Shown: piece by piece, positions 1-5,692 of the stretch
How positions within the stretch are numbered: the first letter of the stretch is position 1
Layout: each line of letters begins with the position of its first letter
Assembly: GCA_900551715.1 (NCBI GenBank)
Contig: URXG01000042.1
Span: 1-22,411 of the forward strand
Direction: 5' to 3'
From: an uncultured Blautia sp.
Lineage (GTDB): Bacteria; Bacillota; Clostridia; Lachnospirales; Lachnospiraceae
DNA: 22,411 nucleotides
Notes under the pieces: generated by a model
The model's database searches: none
Seen by the model: only the letters and a program-made list of their open reading frames with translations
Told to the model about the DNA's origin: nothing
Made by a program: the position numbers and the translations under genes

Positions 1-13
1 TGATATTAAACAT
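1..13 (-). CDS. First codons of an unknown gene leaving the left edge
   Basis: On the minus strand an ATG at 13-11 follows GGAG (23-20) with a 6-nt spacer, and a good promoter lies just upstream. Only M-F-N-I is visible before the window ends, so no function can be given. The LexA-like box over the promoter suggests, as inference only, a DNA-damage-inducible gene. Confidence 0.33.
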
Positions 14-31
14 ATTTTTCTCCATGTTTTT

Positions 32-60
32 ATTATACCATATGCAAGAACATTTCGCAA
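32..60 (-). promoter_or_regulatory. Sigma-A-type promoter facing left
   Basis: The minus strand has -35 TTGCGA (60-55), a 17-nt spacer and a perfect -10 TATAAT (37-32). It sits 19 nt ahead of the ATG at position 13 and must drive the gene leaving the left edge. Confidence 0.55.
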
Positions 61-70
61 ACATTTGTTC
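59..70 (-). promoter_or_regulatory. LexA/DinR-like operator
   Basis: The minus strand reads GAACAAATGTTT, which fits the Gram-positive LexA (DinR) core GAAC-N4-GTTY, including the purine/pyrimidine preference inside. It overlaps the -35 hexamer at 55-60, where a repressor would block polymerase. One half-site is GTTT, not GTTC, so the match is good but not perfect. Confidence 0.42.
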
Positions 71-297
71 TTCCTTTTTTCAAAAAAATAGTGCATCTAA
101 CTCATCACTAAAGTAACGAGAATGCGACACACAGTTATTCAATTTGTTTTTTCTTTTTCTGTAATTAGGTTGGTGTTTTTTATGAAGAAACAGCTACTAT
201 TGCTCACAGAGGTAACTGCCTTTCCGGTTCGTATGACTCTATCTCCTGCAACTACCAAAGAAGTCAATAAAATAGACTTTTTTTGTAACAATACAAT
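71..297. other. Non-coding stretch, nothing recognised
   Basis: This AT-rich interval lies between the leftward promoter and the terminator cluster after rplY. A plus-strand open frame (122-373) crosses it, but it has no convincing ribosome binding site, no recognisable protein and runs through two terminator hairpins. I treat it as non-coding. No tRNA or known riboswitch shape was recognised. Confidence 0.4.
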
Positions 298-324
298 AAA
301 AACCCGGGCAATGAGATACCCGGG
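298..324 (-). terminator. Second rho-independent terminator beyond rplY
   Basis: A 6-bp pure G/C stem (CCCGGG at 303-308 and 319-324, loop 309-318) is followed on the minus strand by five T residues (302-298). It lies about 130 nt past the rplY stop and downstream of the stronger rplY terminator, so it would act as a back-up or end a separate short transcript. Confidence 0.65.
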
Positions 325-334
325 CTTCTTAAAC

Positions 335-352
335 GTGCGCCGTCAGGTGCAC
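335..352. other. Hairpin between two terminators
   Basis: GTGCGCC (335-341) and GGTGCAC (346-352) pair around a GTCA loop, giving 7 bp with one G-U on the plus strand. On the minus strand that pair becomes an A-C mismatch. There is no T tract, so it is not itself a terminator. Confidence 0.4.
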
Positions 353-355
353 TAT

Positions 356-393
356 CAAAAATCCCTCCTGTGAATCAGTTCTACAGGAGGGAT
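356..393 (-). terminator. rplY terminator
   Basis: A perfect 11-bp stem (361-371 with 383-393, loop 372-382) is followed on the minus strand by a run of T residues. It lies about 60 nt after the rplY stop codon. This is the clearest terminator at the left end. Confidence 0.85.
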
Positions 394-454
394 CTTTTCA
401 TTATATCTTATGTGATCAAGTGTGAGTGATTATCTCTGAAGCATTTATTATTGA

Positions 455-1051
455 TTATTTAGCTTCTTCTTCCTCTGCTTCAGGTGTTGCTGTTTCCGGA
501 ACTGCTCCGTTATGAACAGCTACTACAGTTACAACAACTGCTTCCGGATCTGTCTTTACATCAATGTCTGCATCTTTGTAGATTGCAAGGTCTTTCACAC
601 GAATGGTATCGCCGACTTTCAGTCCTGCAACATCTACTTCTACTTTATCTACCAGTGCTGACGGATATGCTTTGTAGGAAACTTCTTCCAGGTTCTCCTG
701 AAGAACGCCGTCCGCAACTTTGTCATGGTTCACAATTACAACTTCTGCAACAGAATGAACTTTTTCATTGCTTACCAGTGCCTGGAAATCAATTTCGTCA
801 ACTCTGCCTGCCAATGGATTAAAATCTACTTCTTTGATCAGTGCATCATAAGTCTGACCTTCTACATCCAGCATGATCTGACTTCCTTTGTGATCTGTCT
901 TTAACAGTTTGTCAACGTCTGTTTTCAGCATTTTTACTGGAATGGAGCCTTCAATTTCGCGACCAAAAACATTACCTGTTACATAACCCTCTCTTCTTAA
1001 TCTTTTTGCCTTAACGTCCATGCTTCTTTTTTCAGCTTTTAAAGTATTCAT
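455..1051 (-). CDS. rplY: 50S ribosomal protein L25, CTC family
   Basis: A 198-residue protein that binds 5S rRNA in the large subunit. The N-terminal half (about 1-95) carries the L25 core, with basic residues near the start (KAKRLRREG) and the NPLAGRVDEIDFQAL stretch. The second half (about 96-180) is the extra TL5/CTC beta domain that makes it longer than E. coli L25, a form linked to general stress in Bacillus. The tail is acidic (EAEEEEAK). The ATG at 1051 follows GGAGG (1061-1065) with a 9-nt gap. It appears monocistronic, with an extended -10 promoter near 1146 and a strong terminator at 356-393. Confidence 0.95.
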   Translation of the reverse strand: MNTLKAEKRSMDVKAKRLRREGYVTGNVFGREIEGSIPVKMLKTDVDKLLKTDHKGSQIMLDVEGQTYDALIKEVDFNPLAGRVDEIDFQALVSNEKVHSVAEVVIVNHDKVADGVLQENLEEVSYKAYPSALVDKVEVDVAGLKVGDTIRVKDLAIYKDADIDVKTDPEAVVVTVVAVHNGAVPETATPEAEEEEAK

Positions 1052-1103
1052 TTGACTTTTCCTCCAAAATTCTGATGCTTAGCAGCCTTCAACTTTGTTT
1101 TGT

Positions 1104-1113
1104 GAAAGGAGGT
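1104..1113 (-). other. Anti-Shine-Dalgarno-like run in the rplY leader
   Basis: The predicted rplY 5' leader contains ACCTCCTTTC, which resembles the pyrimidine-rich tail of 16S rRNA. It could pair with the GGAGG at 1061-1065, but only about 5 bp form. A regulatory role is speculative. Confidence 0.25.
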
Positions 1114-1145
1114 TTTGTTAAGTACGTTTTCTTTTTACGATTAGA

Positions 1146-1154
1146 AGTATAACA
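1146..1154 (-). promoter_or_regulatory. Extended -10 promoter for rplY
   Basis: The minus strand has TGTTATACT, an extended -10 (TGN plus TATACT). The hexamer 17 nt upstream (TAATCT) is a poor -35, which fits an extended -10 promoter. Transcription would begin near 1139, leaving a leader of roughly 88 nt. Confidence 0.42.
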
Positions 1155-1314
1155 CTGTGGCAGAGAACAGATTAACCAAATATATATTTTTTTCTTTTGC
1201 TTTTTTGTTAATATTTAAAAATTGTATACATTATATTAAATACTCAGACATTTTTCTCATTTTATATTATAATATTGCATTATTCATCTGTAGGAGTCTT
1301 ACATGGCATCGGAA
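1155..1314. other. AT-rich gap, no gene recognised
   Basis: This interval is very AT-rich. A plus-strand frame starting at a GTG (1157) lacks a ribosome binding site and ends inside the repeat, so I do not call it. The only coding-like hint is a plus-strand AGGAG (1292-1296) ahead of an ATG at 1303, opening a 19-codon frame that runs into the repeat. Confidence 0.4.
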
Positions 1315-1337
1315 TTTTGGCAAAAAACATGCCAAAA
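1315..1337. repeat. Inverted repeat beside repeat copy 1
   Basis: TTTTGGCA (1315-1322) and TGCCAAAA (1330-1337) form a perfect 8-bp stem with a 7-nt A-rich loop. On the minus strand the loop is T-rich, but no T tract follows the stem. It overlaps the start of the 41-bp repeat and may help end CDF transcription, although it is not a canonical terminator. Confidence 0.5.
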
Positions 1338-1370
1338 CACCTTGTGGTATGCTACCTGCTGAATAGTTAC
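1330..1370. repeat. 41-bp dispersed repeat, copy 1
   Basis: This stretch matches 4811-4851 at 36 of 41 positions without gaps. The shared core is CAAAACACCTTG and the shared end is CTGAATAGTTAC. Both copies are preceded on the plus strand by an A-run. Both lie just past a minus-strand stop codon, here 8 nt after the CDF stop. On the minus strand the centre can form a small hairpin with an ACAA loop. Confidence 0.8.
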
Positions 1371-1378
1371 TTCTCTCT

Positions 1379-2548
1379 TTAATAGTATTCATGGTCAATC
1401 TGAATTACCGCAAAATACTTACTTCCCGGCAACTCATGAACCCTTTCTTTCAGCCAGTTGACGATCTCATTATCTGTCATAGAAGCCTTGCGTGGTACCT
1501 CCACATCAAAGATCAGATTCGTCCTGGTAGGTCCTTTTACCATGCGGAAATCATGCATACTGAATGATTCATCCAGAAAATGCAGCATCTCTTCTACCTT
1601 TTCTTTCATGGCAAGGACTTCCCTGTCATCAGTGACAATAGGATCCATATGGATCGTTGCTGAACAGTGAAGTTTCTCCTGAAGTTCATGCTCTATATGG
1701 TCGATCTGTTCATGGATCTCCTGCATATCTCCATCTACAGAAACTTCTGCATGAAGCGAGATCATTACCCTTCCAGGTCCATAATCATGAACAATCAGGT
1801 CGTGTACTCCATACACCAGCGAATGTGCAAGAACAATTTTTCTGATCTCATCAATAAACTCTTCCTTTGGTGGCTGTCCCAGCAACAGGTCTATGGTCTC
1901 TTTCAGCGTAGAACCACCTGTATAAACAATAAAAAATCCTACCAGAATACCAAACCAGCCATCCAGCAGAAGCCCTGTGTATCTGCTGATCACCGTTGCG
2001 ACCAGTACCAGTGTGGTAGCTACTGTATCGCTTAAACTGTCCATGGAAGTGGCCTTCATGGCAGCACTGTCCATTTTTTTACTGAGTGTCCTGTTATAAT
2101 AAAACATATACAGCTTTATCAGGATTGATGCAATCAGAATCCAGAATACAAGTGGACTGCTGTCTATCGGTTCCGGATTCCGGAGTTTCCCTATGGAGGA
2201 CCAAATCAGCTCAAATCCCATAACCAGAATGGCTACAGAAACCAGCATACCCGAAATATATTCCATTCTTCCATGTCCAAAAGGATGTTCCGGGTCAGGT
2301 TCCTGTCCGGAAAGCCGGAAACCGATCATGGTAATAATGGAGGAACCTGCATCAGACAGGTTGTTAAAGGCATCGGCTGTAATAGCAATAGAACCACTGA
2401 TGGTCCCTGCCAGCCATTTTCCAAGAAATAGACAGATATTAAGCCCGATTCCCACAGCTCCACAAAGAACACCATATGCCTGCCGGACTTTTGGAGACAG
2501 ATAATTATGCCTGTCTTTTATCAATAACGATGCTAATAAAGATATCAT
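1379..2548 (-). CDS. Cation diffusion facilitator, probable Mn2+ efflux
   Basis: A CDF-family metal/proton antiporter with about six membrane segments and a cytoplasmic C-terminal dimerisation domain. I start it at ATG 2548 because GGAGG (2556-2560) lies 7 nt upstream; the open frame extends to 2611 but has no comparable site there. With this start it has 389 residues. The transport-site motifs are NxxxD in TM2 (N62, D66) and DxxxD in TM5 (D170, D174). Zinc CDFs usually have HxxxD in TM5, and the N-D-D-D set is known from manganese exporters such as pneumococcal MntE. The HPFGHGR motif follows TM2. The C-terminal part is long for the family. Manganese is inferred from these residues only. Confidence 0.9.
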   Translation of the reverse strand: MISLLASLLIKDRHNYLSPKVRQAYGVLCGAVGIGLNICLFLGKWLAGTISGSIAITADAFNNLSDAGSSIITMIGFRLSGQEPDPEHPFGHGRMEYISGMLVSVAILVMGFELIWSSIGKLRNPEPIDSSPLVFWILIASILIKLYMFYYNRTLSKKMDSAAMKATSMDSLSDTVATTLVLVATVISRYTGLLLDGWFGILVGFFIVYTGGSTLKETIDLLLGQPPKEEFIDEIRKIVLAHSLVYGVHDLIVHDYGPGRVMISLHAEVSVDGDMQEIHEQIDHIEHELQEKLHCSATIHMDPIVTDDREVLAMKEKVEEMLHFLDESFSMHDFRMVKGPTRTNLIFDVEVPRKASMTDNEIVNWLKERVHELPGSKYFAVIQIDHEYY

Positions 2549-2696
2549 ATACATTCCTCCTGATATTAATAGAATCGATACCTGGAACGATCCACTAATG
2601 AGCAGGCTCATGCAGACTCAGACCTTTGAATTCTGGTACCATGTTTACACGCATTCTCCCGATAATAACACATTCCACACAAGATTTCCAGAATAA

Positions 2697-2724
2697 ATTT
2701 TATTCTGTATAGAATTTTTTTCAA
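2697..2724 (-). promoter_or_regulatory. Candidate promoter of the CDF gene
   Basis: The minus strand has TTGAAA (2724-2719), a 16-nt spacer and TAAAAT (2702-2697). The leader to the CDF start would be about 140 nt. The region is AT-rich, so chance matches are likely. Confidence 0.35.
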
Positions 2725-2744
2725 AAAAATGTTATATTCATAAC
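2702..2744. promoter_or_regulatory. Two dyads between the divergent CDF and NYN genes
   Basis: ATTCTGTATAGAAT (2702-2715) and GTTATATTCATAAC (2731-2744) are short perfect dyads with 4-nt centres. The second contains a possible plus-strand -10, TATATT (2733-2738), about 46 nt ahead of the NYN start. The first overlaps the candidate CDF promoter. Their position suggests operator sites; no regulator is identified. Confidence 0.35.
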
Positions 2745-2784
2745 AGTATGCATAAATTAACACTCTACAAGGAGATTATCATAT

Positions 2785-3552
2785 ATGAAAAATCTGAAAA
2801 AAATCGCTATGCTTATTGACGCTGACAATACCCAGCTGTCCAAGCTGGAAGCGGTGATCCAGGAAATTTCCACCTATGGTCGCATCGTTGTTAAAAGAGC
2901 TTATGGAAACTGGCGAAAAGACTCACTGAAGAACTGGGAAAACGAACTGAAACGTCTTGCCATCAAAGCCCAGCAGCAGTTTGACTATGTTTCCGGCAAA
3001 AATACCACAGACATGGCTCTGGTCATTGATACCCTGGATCTTCTTCACAGCGATATCTATGACGCTTTCGTGATCGTTGCAAGCGACAGTGATTACACCC
3101 CTCTTGCCATCAAACTTCACGAATCCGGTGTTTATGTTATGGGAGTTGGCGAGAAAAAAACTCCCGAGGCCTTCCGTAATGCCTGTGATGAATTCGTTTA
3201 TCTGGAAAACCTCAACAAAGACACAGACAGCCATCCAGCCAGACCAGGCAACCGCAGTGCTTCCGGAAACCGCAGGGATTCTGATGGTGCAGATGACCGT
3301 CACAAAGGAGAAGATCTGAAAGAAATCCACAAACTTCTCCGTATTGCCTGGGACAAGTATCAGGATGACGACCGCTATGTAAATGTAAGCTCCGCAGGTC
3401 AGTATATCAAACGTGCCAAACCGGACTTTGATGCCCGTACCTACGGATATGTAAAGCTTCCGGATCTTATTGAAGCTTTCCCAAAAAGATATGCAATGAA
3501 ACGTTACCCCGGTAAAGGTACTGTAACGATCATTGCATACAAATGTATTTAA
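2785..3552 (+). CDS. NYN-domain putative RNase with C-terminal OST-HTH/LOTUS domain
   Basis: A 255-residue two-domain protein. Residues 1 to about 145 form a NYN (DUF88/LabA-like) PIN-type nuclease fold with the expected acidic residues: D12 and D14 in IDADN, D76 in TTDMALVID, and D101/D103 in SDSDYTPL. A polar, low-complexity linker (about 148-173) leads to an OST-HTH/LOTUS domain (about 175-250, with the SSAGQYIKRAKPDFDARTYG region), a fold thought to bind RNA. Metal-dependent RNA cleavage or RNA quality control is inferred from the families; no substrate is known. AAGGAG lies about 10 nt before the ATG. The gene stands alone, and its stop is one base from the stop of the convergent ThrE_2 gene. 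Confidence 0.9.
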   Translation: MKNLKKIAMLIDADNTQLSKLEAVIQEISTYGRIVVKRAYGNWRKDSLKNWENELKRLAIKAQQQFDYVSGKNTTDMALVIDTLDLLHSDIYDAFVIVASDSDYTPLAIKLHESGVYVMGVGEKKTPEAFRNACDEFVYLENLNKDTDSHPARPGNRSASGNRRDSDGADDRHKGEDLKEIHKLLRIAWDKYQDDDRYVNVSSAGQYIKRAKPDFDARTYGYVKLPDLIEAFPKRYAMKRYPGKGTVTIIAYKCI

Positions 3553-3553
3553 T

Positions 3554-4015
3554 CTATATTCTGTTTTCTTCTGTTGTTTTCAACAGACGGTACTTTCGGA
3601 AAATGGACCAGATAGTCCAGACCACACTGATCCCTGCTGCTATGGACAGTGCATACTGTACAGTCAGACTTCCATAATGAGAAAATCCGTCAGGATTGGC
3701 ATTTACCACTGCATTCATTGTATAATAAAGAGTACTTCCAGGAATCAGAGGCACCACAGCCGGTATTACAAAGAGGGTTGTTGGTGCCTTTTTCAGAAAG
3801 GCAAGGACTTCCGAATATACTGCTGCAAAGGCAGATGCAACAAATCCCGAAATAAAAATCTGTCCGGTAATCTCCATAGCCAGAAGGTAACATCCCCAGC
3901 AAAAAAGTCCTCCTAAAGATGCTGTAACCCAAAGAGATCTCCGCAGATGAAACAACATGGCAAATCCCAGAGAACCTACAAAAGCCATAATAAGCTGCAA
4001 AATCACATCTTTCAT
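3554..4015 (-). CDS. Threonine/serine exporter, ThrE_2-type small subunit
   Basis: A hydrophobic protein of about 153 residues, mostly four or five membrane segments, matching the ThrE_2 (DUF3815) half of split ThrE exporters. The motif region around PAVVPLIPGSTLYYTMNAVV is typical. The frame is open to 4069, but I choose ATG 4015 because it overlaps the upstream gene's stop as ATGA (4012-4015), a standard coupling signal. It would form the exporter with the larger ThrE subunit encoded just upstream. Export of threonine or serine is by family analogy; the substrate is not shown by the sequence. No terminator was found after it; a hairpin at 3571-3586 lies inside the gene and has no T tract. 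Confidence 0.88.
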   Translation of the reverse strand: MKDVILQLIMAFVGSLGFAMLFHLRRSLWVTASLGGLFCWGCYLLAMEITGQIFISGFVASAFAAVYSEVLAFLKKAPTTLFVIPAVVPLIPGSTLYYTMNAVVNANPDGFSHYGSLTVQYALSIAAGISVVWTIWSIFRKYRLLKTTEENRI

Positions 4016-4788
4016 ATTCCCACCATCCATATCGAAGCCATAAATCCAACTGCCAGTGAACCAGCCCACAGGATACTCTCGATCAGGCGCATCAGACCTG
4101 ATATGGTATCTCCCATCAACATATCCCGGATAGCATTGGTCATGGCAATCCCGGGGATCAGAAGCATAATATCACCAATCATGATCTTATCCAGATTCAG
4201 GCAGGGGACAATTCTTACGGTAATGCAGATTACTACACCTGTAAGAAAGGCACATGCCAGATCAAACATGATATTATTTGCAAAAAGTCCTGTGATTTTT
4301 TCCTGAAGAAAGCAGATCAGTACGCCAACCACTGCTGAAACAAGGGCATCTGCCCAGGTTCCACCAAAGAAAACTGCGAAACTGCCTGCTGCCAGAATAC
4401 TTCCCAGATAAAGATTCCTTCTCCTGTTCGGATCTTTCTGCCCATTCATTCTCCTTTTTAATTCATCCAGAGGCATCGGATTTTTACAGCACTGCCGGCT
4501 GAGCTCATTCAACTGTTCCAGTGCTGTAAAATCCGTACTGTTAGCAAAATTGATCCGCCTGGTATGGGTCAGAAGGCGTCCGTCTGTTGTTTCCATTGTT
4601 ATAATAATGCTGGAAGTGATGACAAAAACATTCATCCTGGCTGCTCCATAGGCAAATCCAATGCGTTCCAGCGTATCTTCCACACGCTTGATCTCTGCAC
4701 CGGATTCCAGAAGTTTTTCTCCCATTTCCAGCATCAGATGCAAAAGTCTGTTTTCTTCCTGTGTTGTGATCTGCATTTCTCTGTCCAT
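4012..4788 (-). CDS. Threonine/serine exporter, ThrE-type large subunit
   Basis: A 258-residue ThrE/DUF1212-family protein. The soluble N-terminal part (1 to about 122) has the family signature ESGAEIKRVEDTLERIG (about 28-44). The rest (about 126-258) is hydrophobic with about five membrane segments and ends in MVGI. In actinobacterial ThrE both parts and the ThrE_2 domain are one chain; here they are two genes joined by an ATGA overlap. The start is uncertain: ATG 4788 has AGG only 2 nt away, while an ATG 12 nt later (4776) has AGGATGG at better spacing. Repeat copy 2 lies in its leader, 22 nt before the start. Confidence 0.88.
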   Translation of the reverse strand: MDREMQITTQEENRLLHLMLEMGEKLLESGAEIKRVEDTLERIGFAYGAARMNVFVITSSIIITMETTDGRLLTHTRRINFANSTDFTALEQLNELSRQCCKNPMPLDELKRRMNGQKDPNRRRNLYLGSILAAGSFAVFFGGTWADALVSAVVGVLICFLQEKITGLFANNIMFDLACAFLTGVVICITVRIVPCLNLDKIMIGDIMLLIPGIAMTNAIRDMLMGDTISGLMRLIESILWAGSLAVGFMASIWMVGI

Positions 4789-4810
4789 CCTGTTAATATT
4801 TGTGAAAAAA

Positions 4811-4851
4811 TGTCAAAACACCTTGCGGGATGCTAGCTACTGAATAGTTAC
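4811..4851. repeat. 41-bp dispersed repeat, copy 2
   Basis: This matches 1330-1370 at 36 of 41 positions and is preceded on the plus strand by an A-run (4805-4810). It begins 11 nt after the truA stop codon (minus strand) and ends 22 nt before the ThrE start. On the minus strand the centre reads CCGCAAGG, a GNRA-like loop closed by C-G pairs, while copy 1 has ACAA in the loop. Confidence 0.8.
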
Positions 4852-4862
4852 ATATATCTGTC

Positions 4863-5603
4863 TTAATCAAAAAACTCAATTCCCATAAGGGTAAGTCCCT
4901 GTGCCGGTGCAGTCGGTCCTGCCACAGAACGGTCACAGGCTTCCAGAATGGTCTTTACTTTTTCCGGTGGATACTGACCGTTGCCTACCTGTATCAGCGT
5001 TCCTGCAATGATACGGACCATATTATAAAGGAATCCTTCTCCTTTTACCCGAATGGTCACAATATCTCCATCCCGCCAGATATCGATTCCGGTAAGGGTA
5101 CGGACTGTGGTCTTTACCTGTGCCCCTGTACCACAGAAACTGGCAAAATCGTGACGGCCGATCAGATAGGAAGTAGCTTCCCGCATTTTGTCAATATCCA
5201 GTTTGTAATGATAAAAATAAGAATACAGTCTTTCTGTAGGCACCGGAAATTTGCGGTTCAGTATCCGGTACTCATATGTTTTTTCGCTGTCACAATATCT
5301 GGGATGAAAATCCGGCTCTACTTCTTCAGACAGCTGGATCCGAATATCTTCCGGAAGTCTCTGATTCAGCGCATAGGAGATTTTTTCTCCGGGAATCCTT
5401 GTTTCTGTATCAAAAACAGCTACATTTCCCAGTGCATGAACTCCTGCATCTGTACGACTGGCTCCTATAATCTCAATCTTTTCTCCCAGAAGATTTGTCA
5501 GTGTGTCATTCAGCACTCCCTGAATGGTCACACCATTTGGCTGTACCTGCCAGCCACTGTAATTGGTGCCATCATAGGCAACAACAAGTCCTACACGTTT
5601 CAT
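4863..5603 (-). CDS. truA: tRNA pseudouridine(38-40) synthase
   Basis: A 246-residue enzyme that converts uridines 38-40 of the tRNA anticodon arm to pseudouridine, a normal length for TruA. The catalytic aspartate is D52 in the signature GASRTDAGVHALGN (47-60). The N-terminal VAYDGTNYSGWQ and the C-terminal EGFLYNMVRIIAGTL motif are also present. The ATG at 5603 has a modest GAAGGG upstream at rather long spacing. truA often follows ecfT in Firmicutes and does so here, but a strong terminator lies between them, so it probably uses its own promoter near 5659. Repeat copy 2 follows its stop. Confidence 0.97.
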   Translation of the reverse strand: MKRVGLVVAYDGTNYSGWQVQPNGVTIQGVLNDTLTNLLGEKIEIIGASRTDAGVHALGNVAVFDTETRIPGEKISYALNQRLPEDIRIQLSEEVEPDFHPRYCDSEKTYEYRILNRKFPVPTERLYSYFYHYKLDIDKMREATSYLIGRHDFASFCGTGAQVKTTVRTLTGIDIWRDGDIVTIRVKGEGFLYNMVRIIAGTLIQVGNGQYPPEKVKTILEACDRSVAGPTAPAQGLTLMGIEFFD

Positions 5604-5623
5604 AATCTGCAGTTCCCTTCTTC

Positions 5624-5654
5624 AAAAAAGCTCTTACCGTATTCCGGCAAGAGC
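5624..5654 (-). terminator. Terminator after ecfT, inside the truA leader
   Basis: A 10-bp stem (5645-5654 with 5630-5639, one G-U, loop 5640-5644) is followed on the minus strand by six T residues (5629-5624). It should stop most transcripts coming from the tig-to-ecfT run before truA. Confidence 0.85.
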
Positions 5655-5658
5655 CATG

Positions 5659-5686
5659 ATTATAGTGTTCACGACCTTCACTATAA
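5659..5686 (-). promoter_or_regulatory. TATAAT box and dyad ahead of truA
   Basis: The minus strand has a perfect TATAAT (5664-5659). It overlaps a dyad of TTATAGTG (5660-5667) and CACTATAA (5679-5686). The -35 at 17-nt spacing is weak (GTTATA). A start near 5652 would fall inside the 5' arm of the terminator stem, so RNA made from here could not form the full terminator. Confidence 0.4.
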
Positions 5687-5692
5687 CATATT

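Noticed and set aside
122..373. Plus-strand open frame of 83 codons
   Set aside because: It has no convincing ribosome binding site, no recognisable domain, and crosses terminator hairpins at 298-324 and 356-393.
1157..1366. Plus-strand GTG-started frame of 69 codons
   Set aside because: No ribosome binding site; AT-rich sequence encoding F/I/K-rich residues; it ends in the dispersed repeat.
2549..2611. Longer N-terminus for the CDF transporter
   Set aside because: The upstream ATG lacks a ribosome binding site, while GGAGG lies 7 nt before ATG 2548.
3571..3586. Terminator at the NYN/ThrE_2 junction
   Set aside because: The 6-bp stem with a TTTT loop has no T tract after it on either strand and lies in the ThrE_2 coding region.
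4016..4069. Longer N-terminus for the ThrE_2 subunit
   Set aside because: It would overlap the upstream gene by 58 nt; the ATGA overlap at 4012-4015 is the better start.
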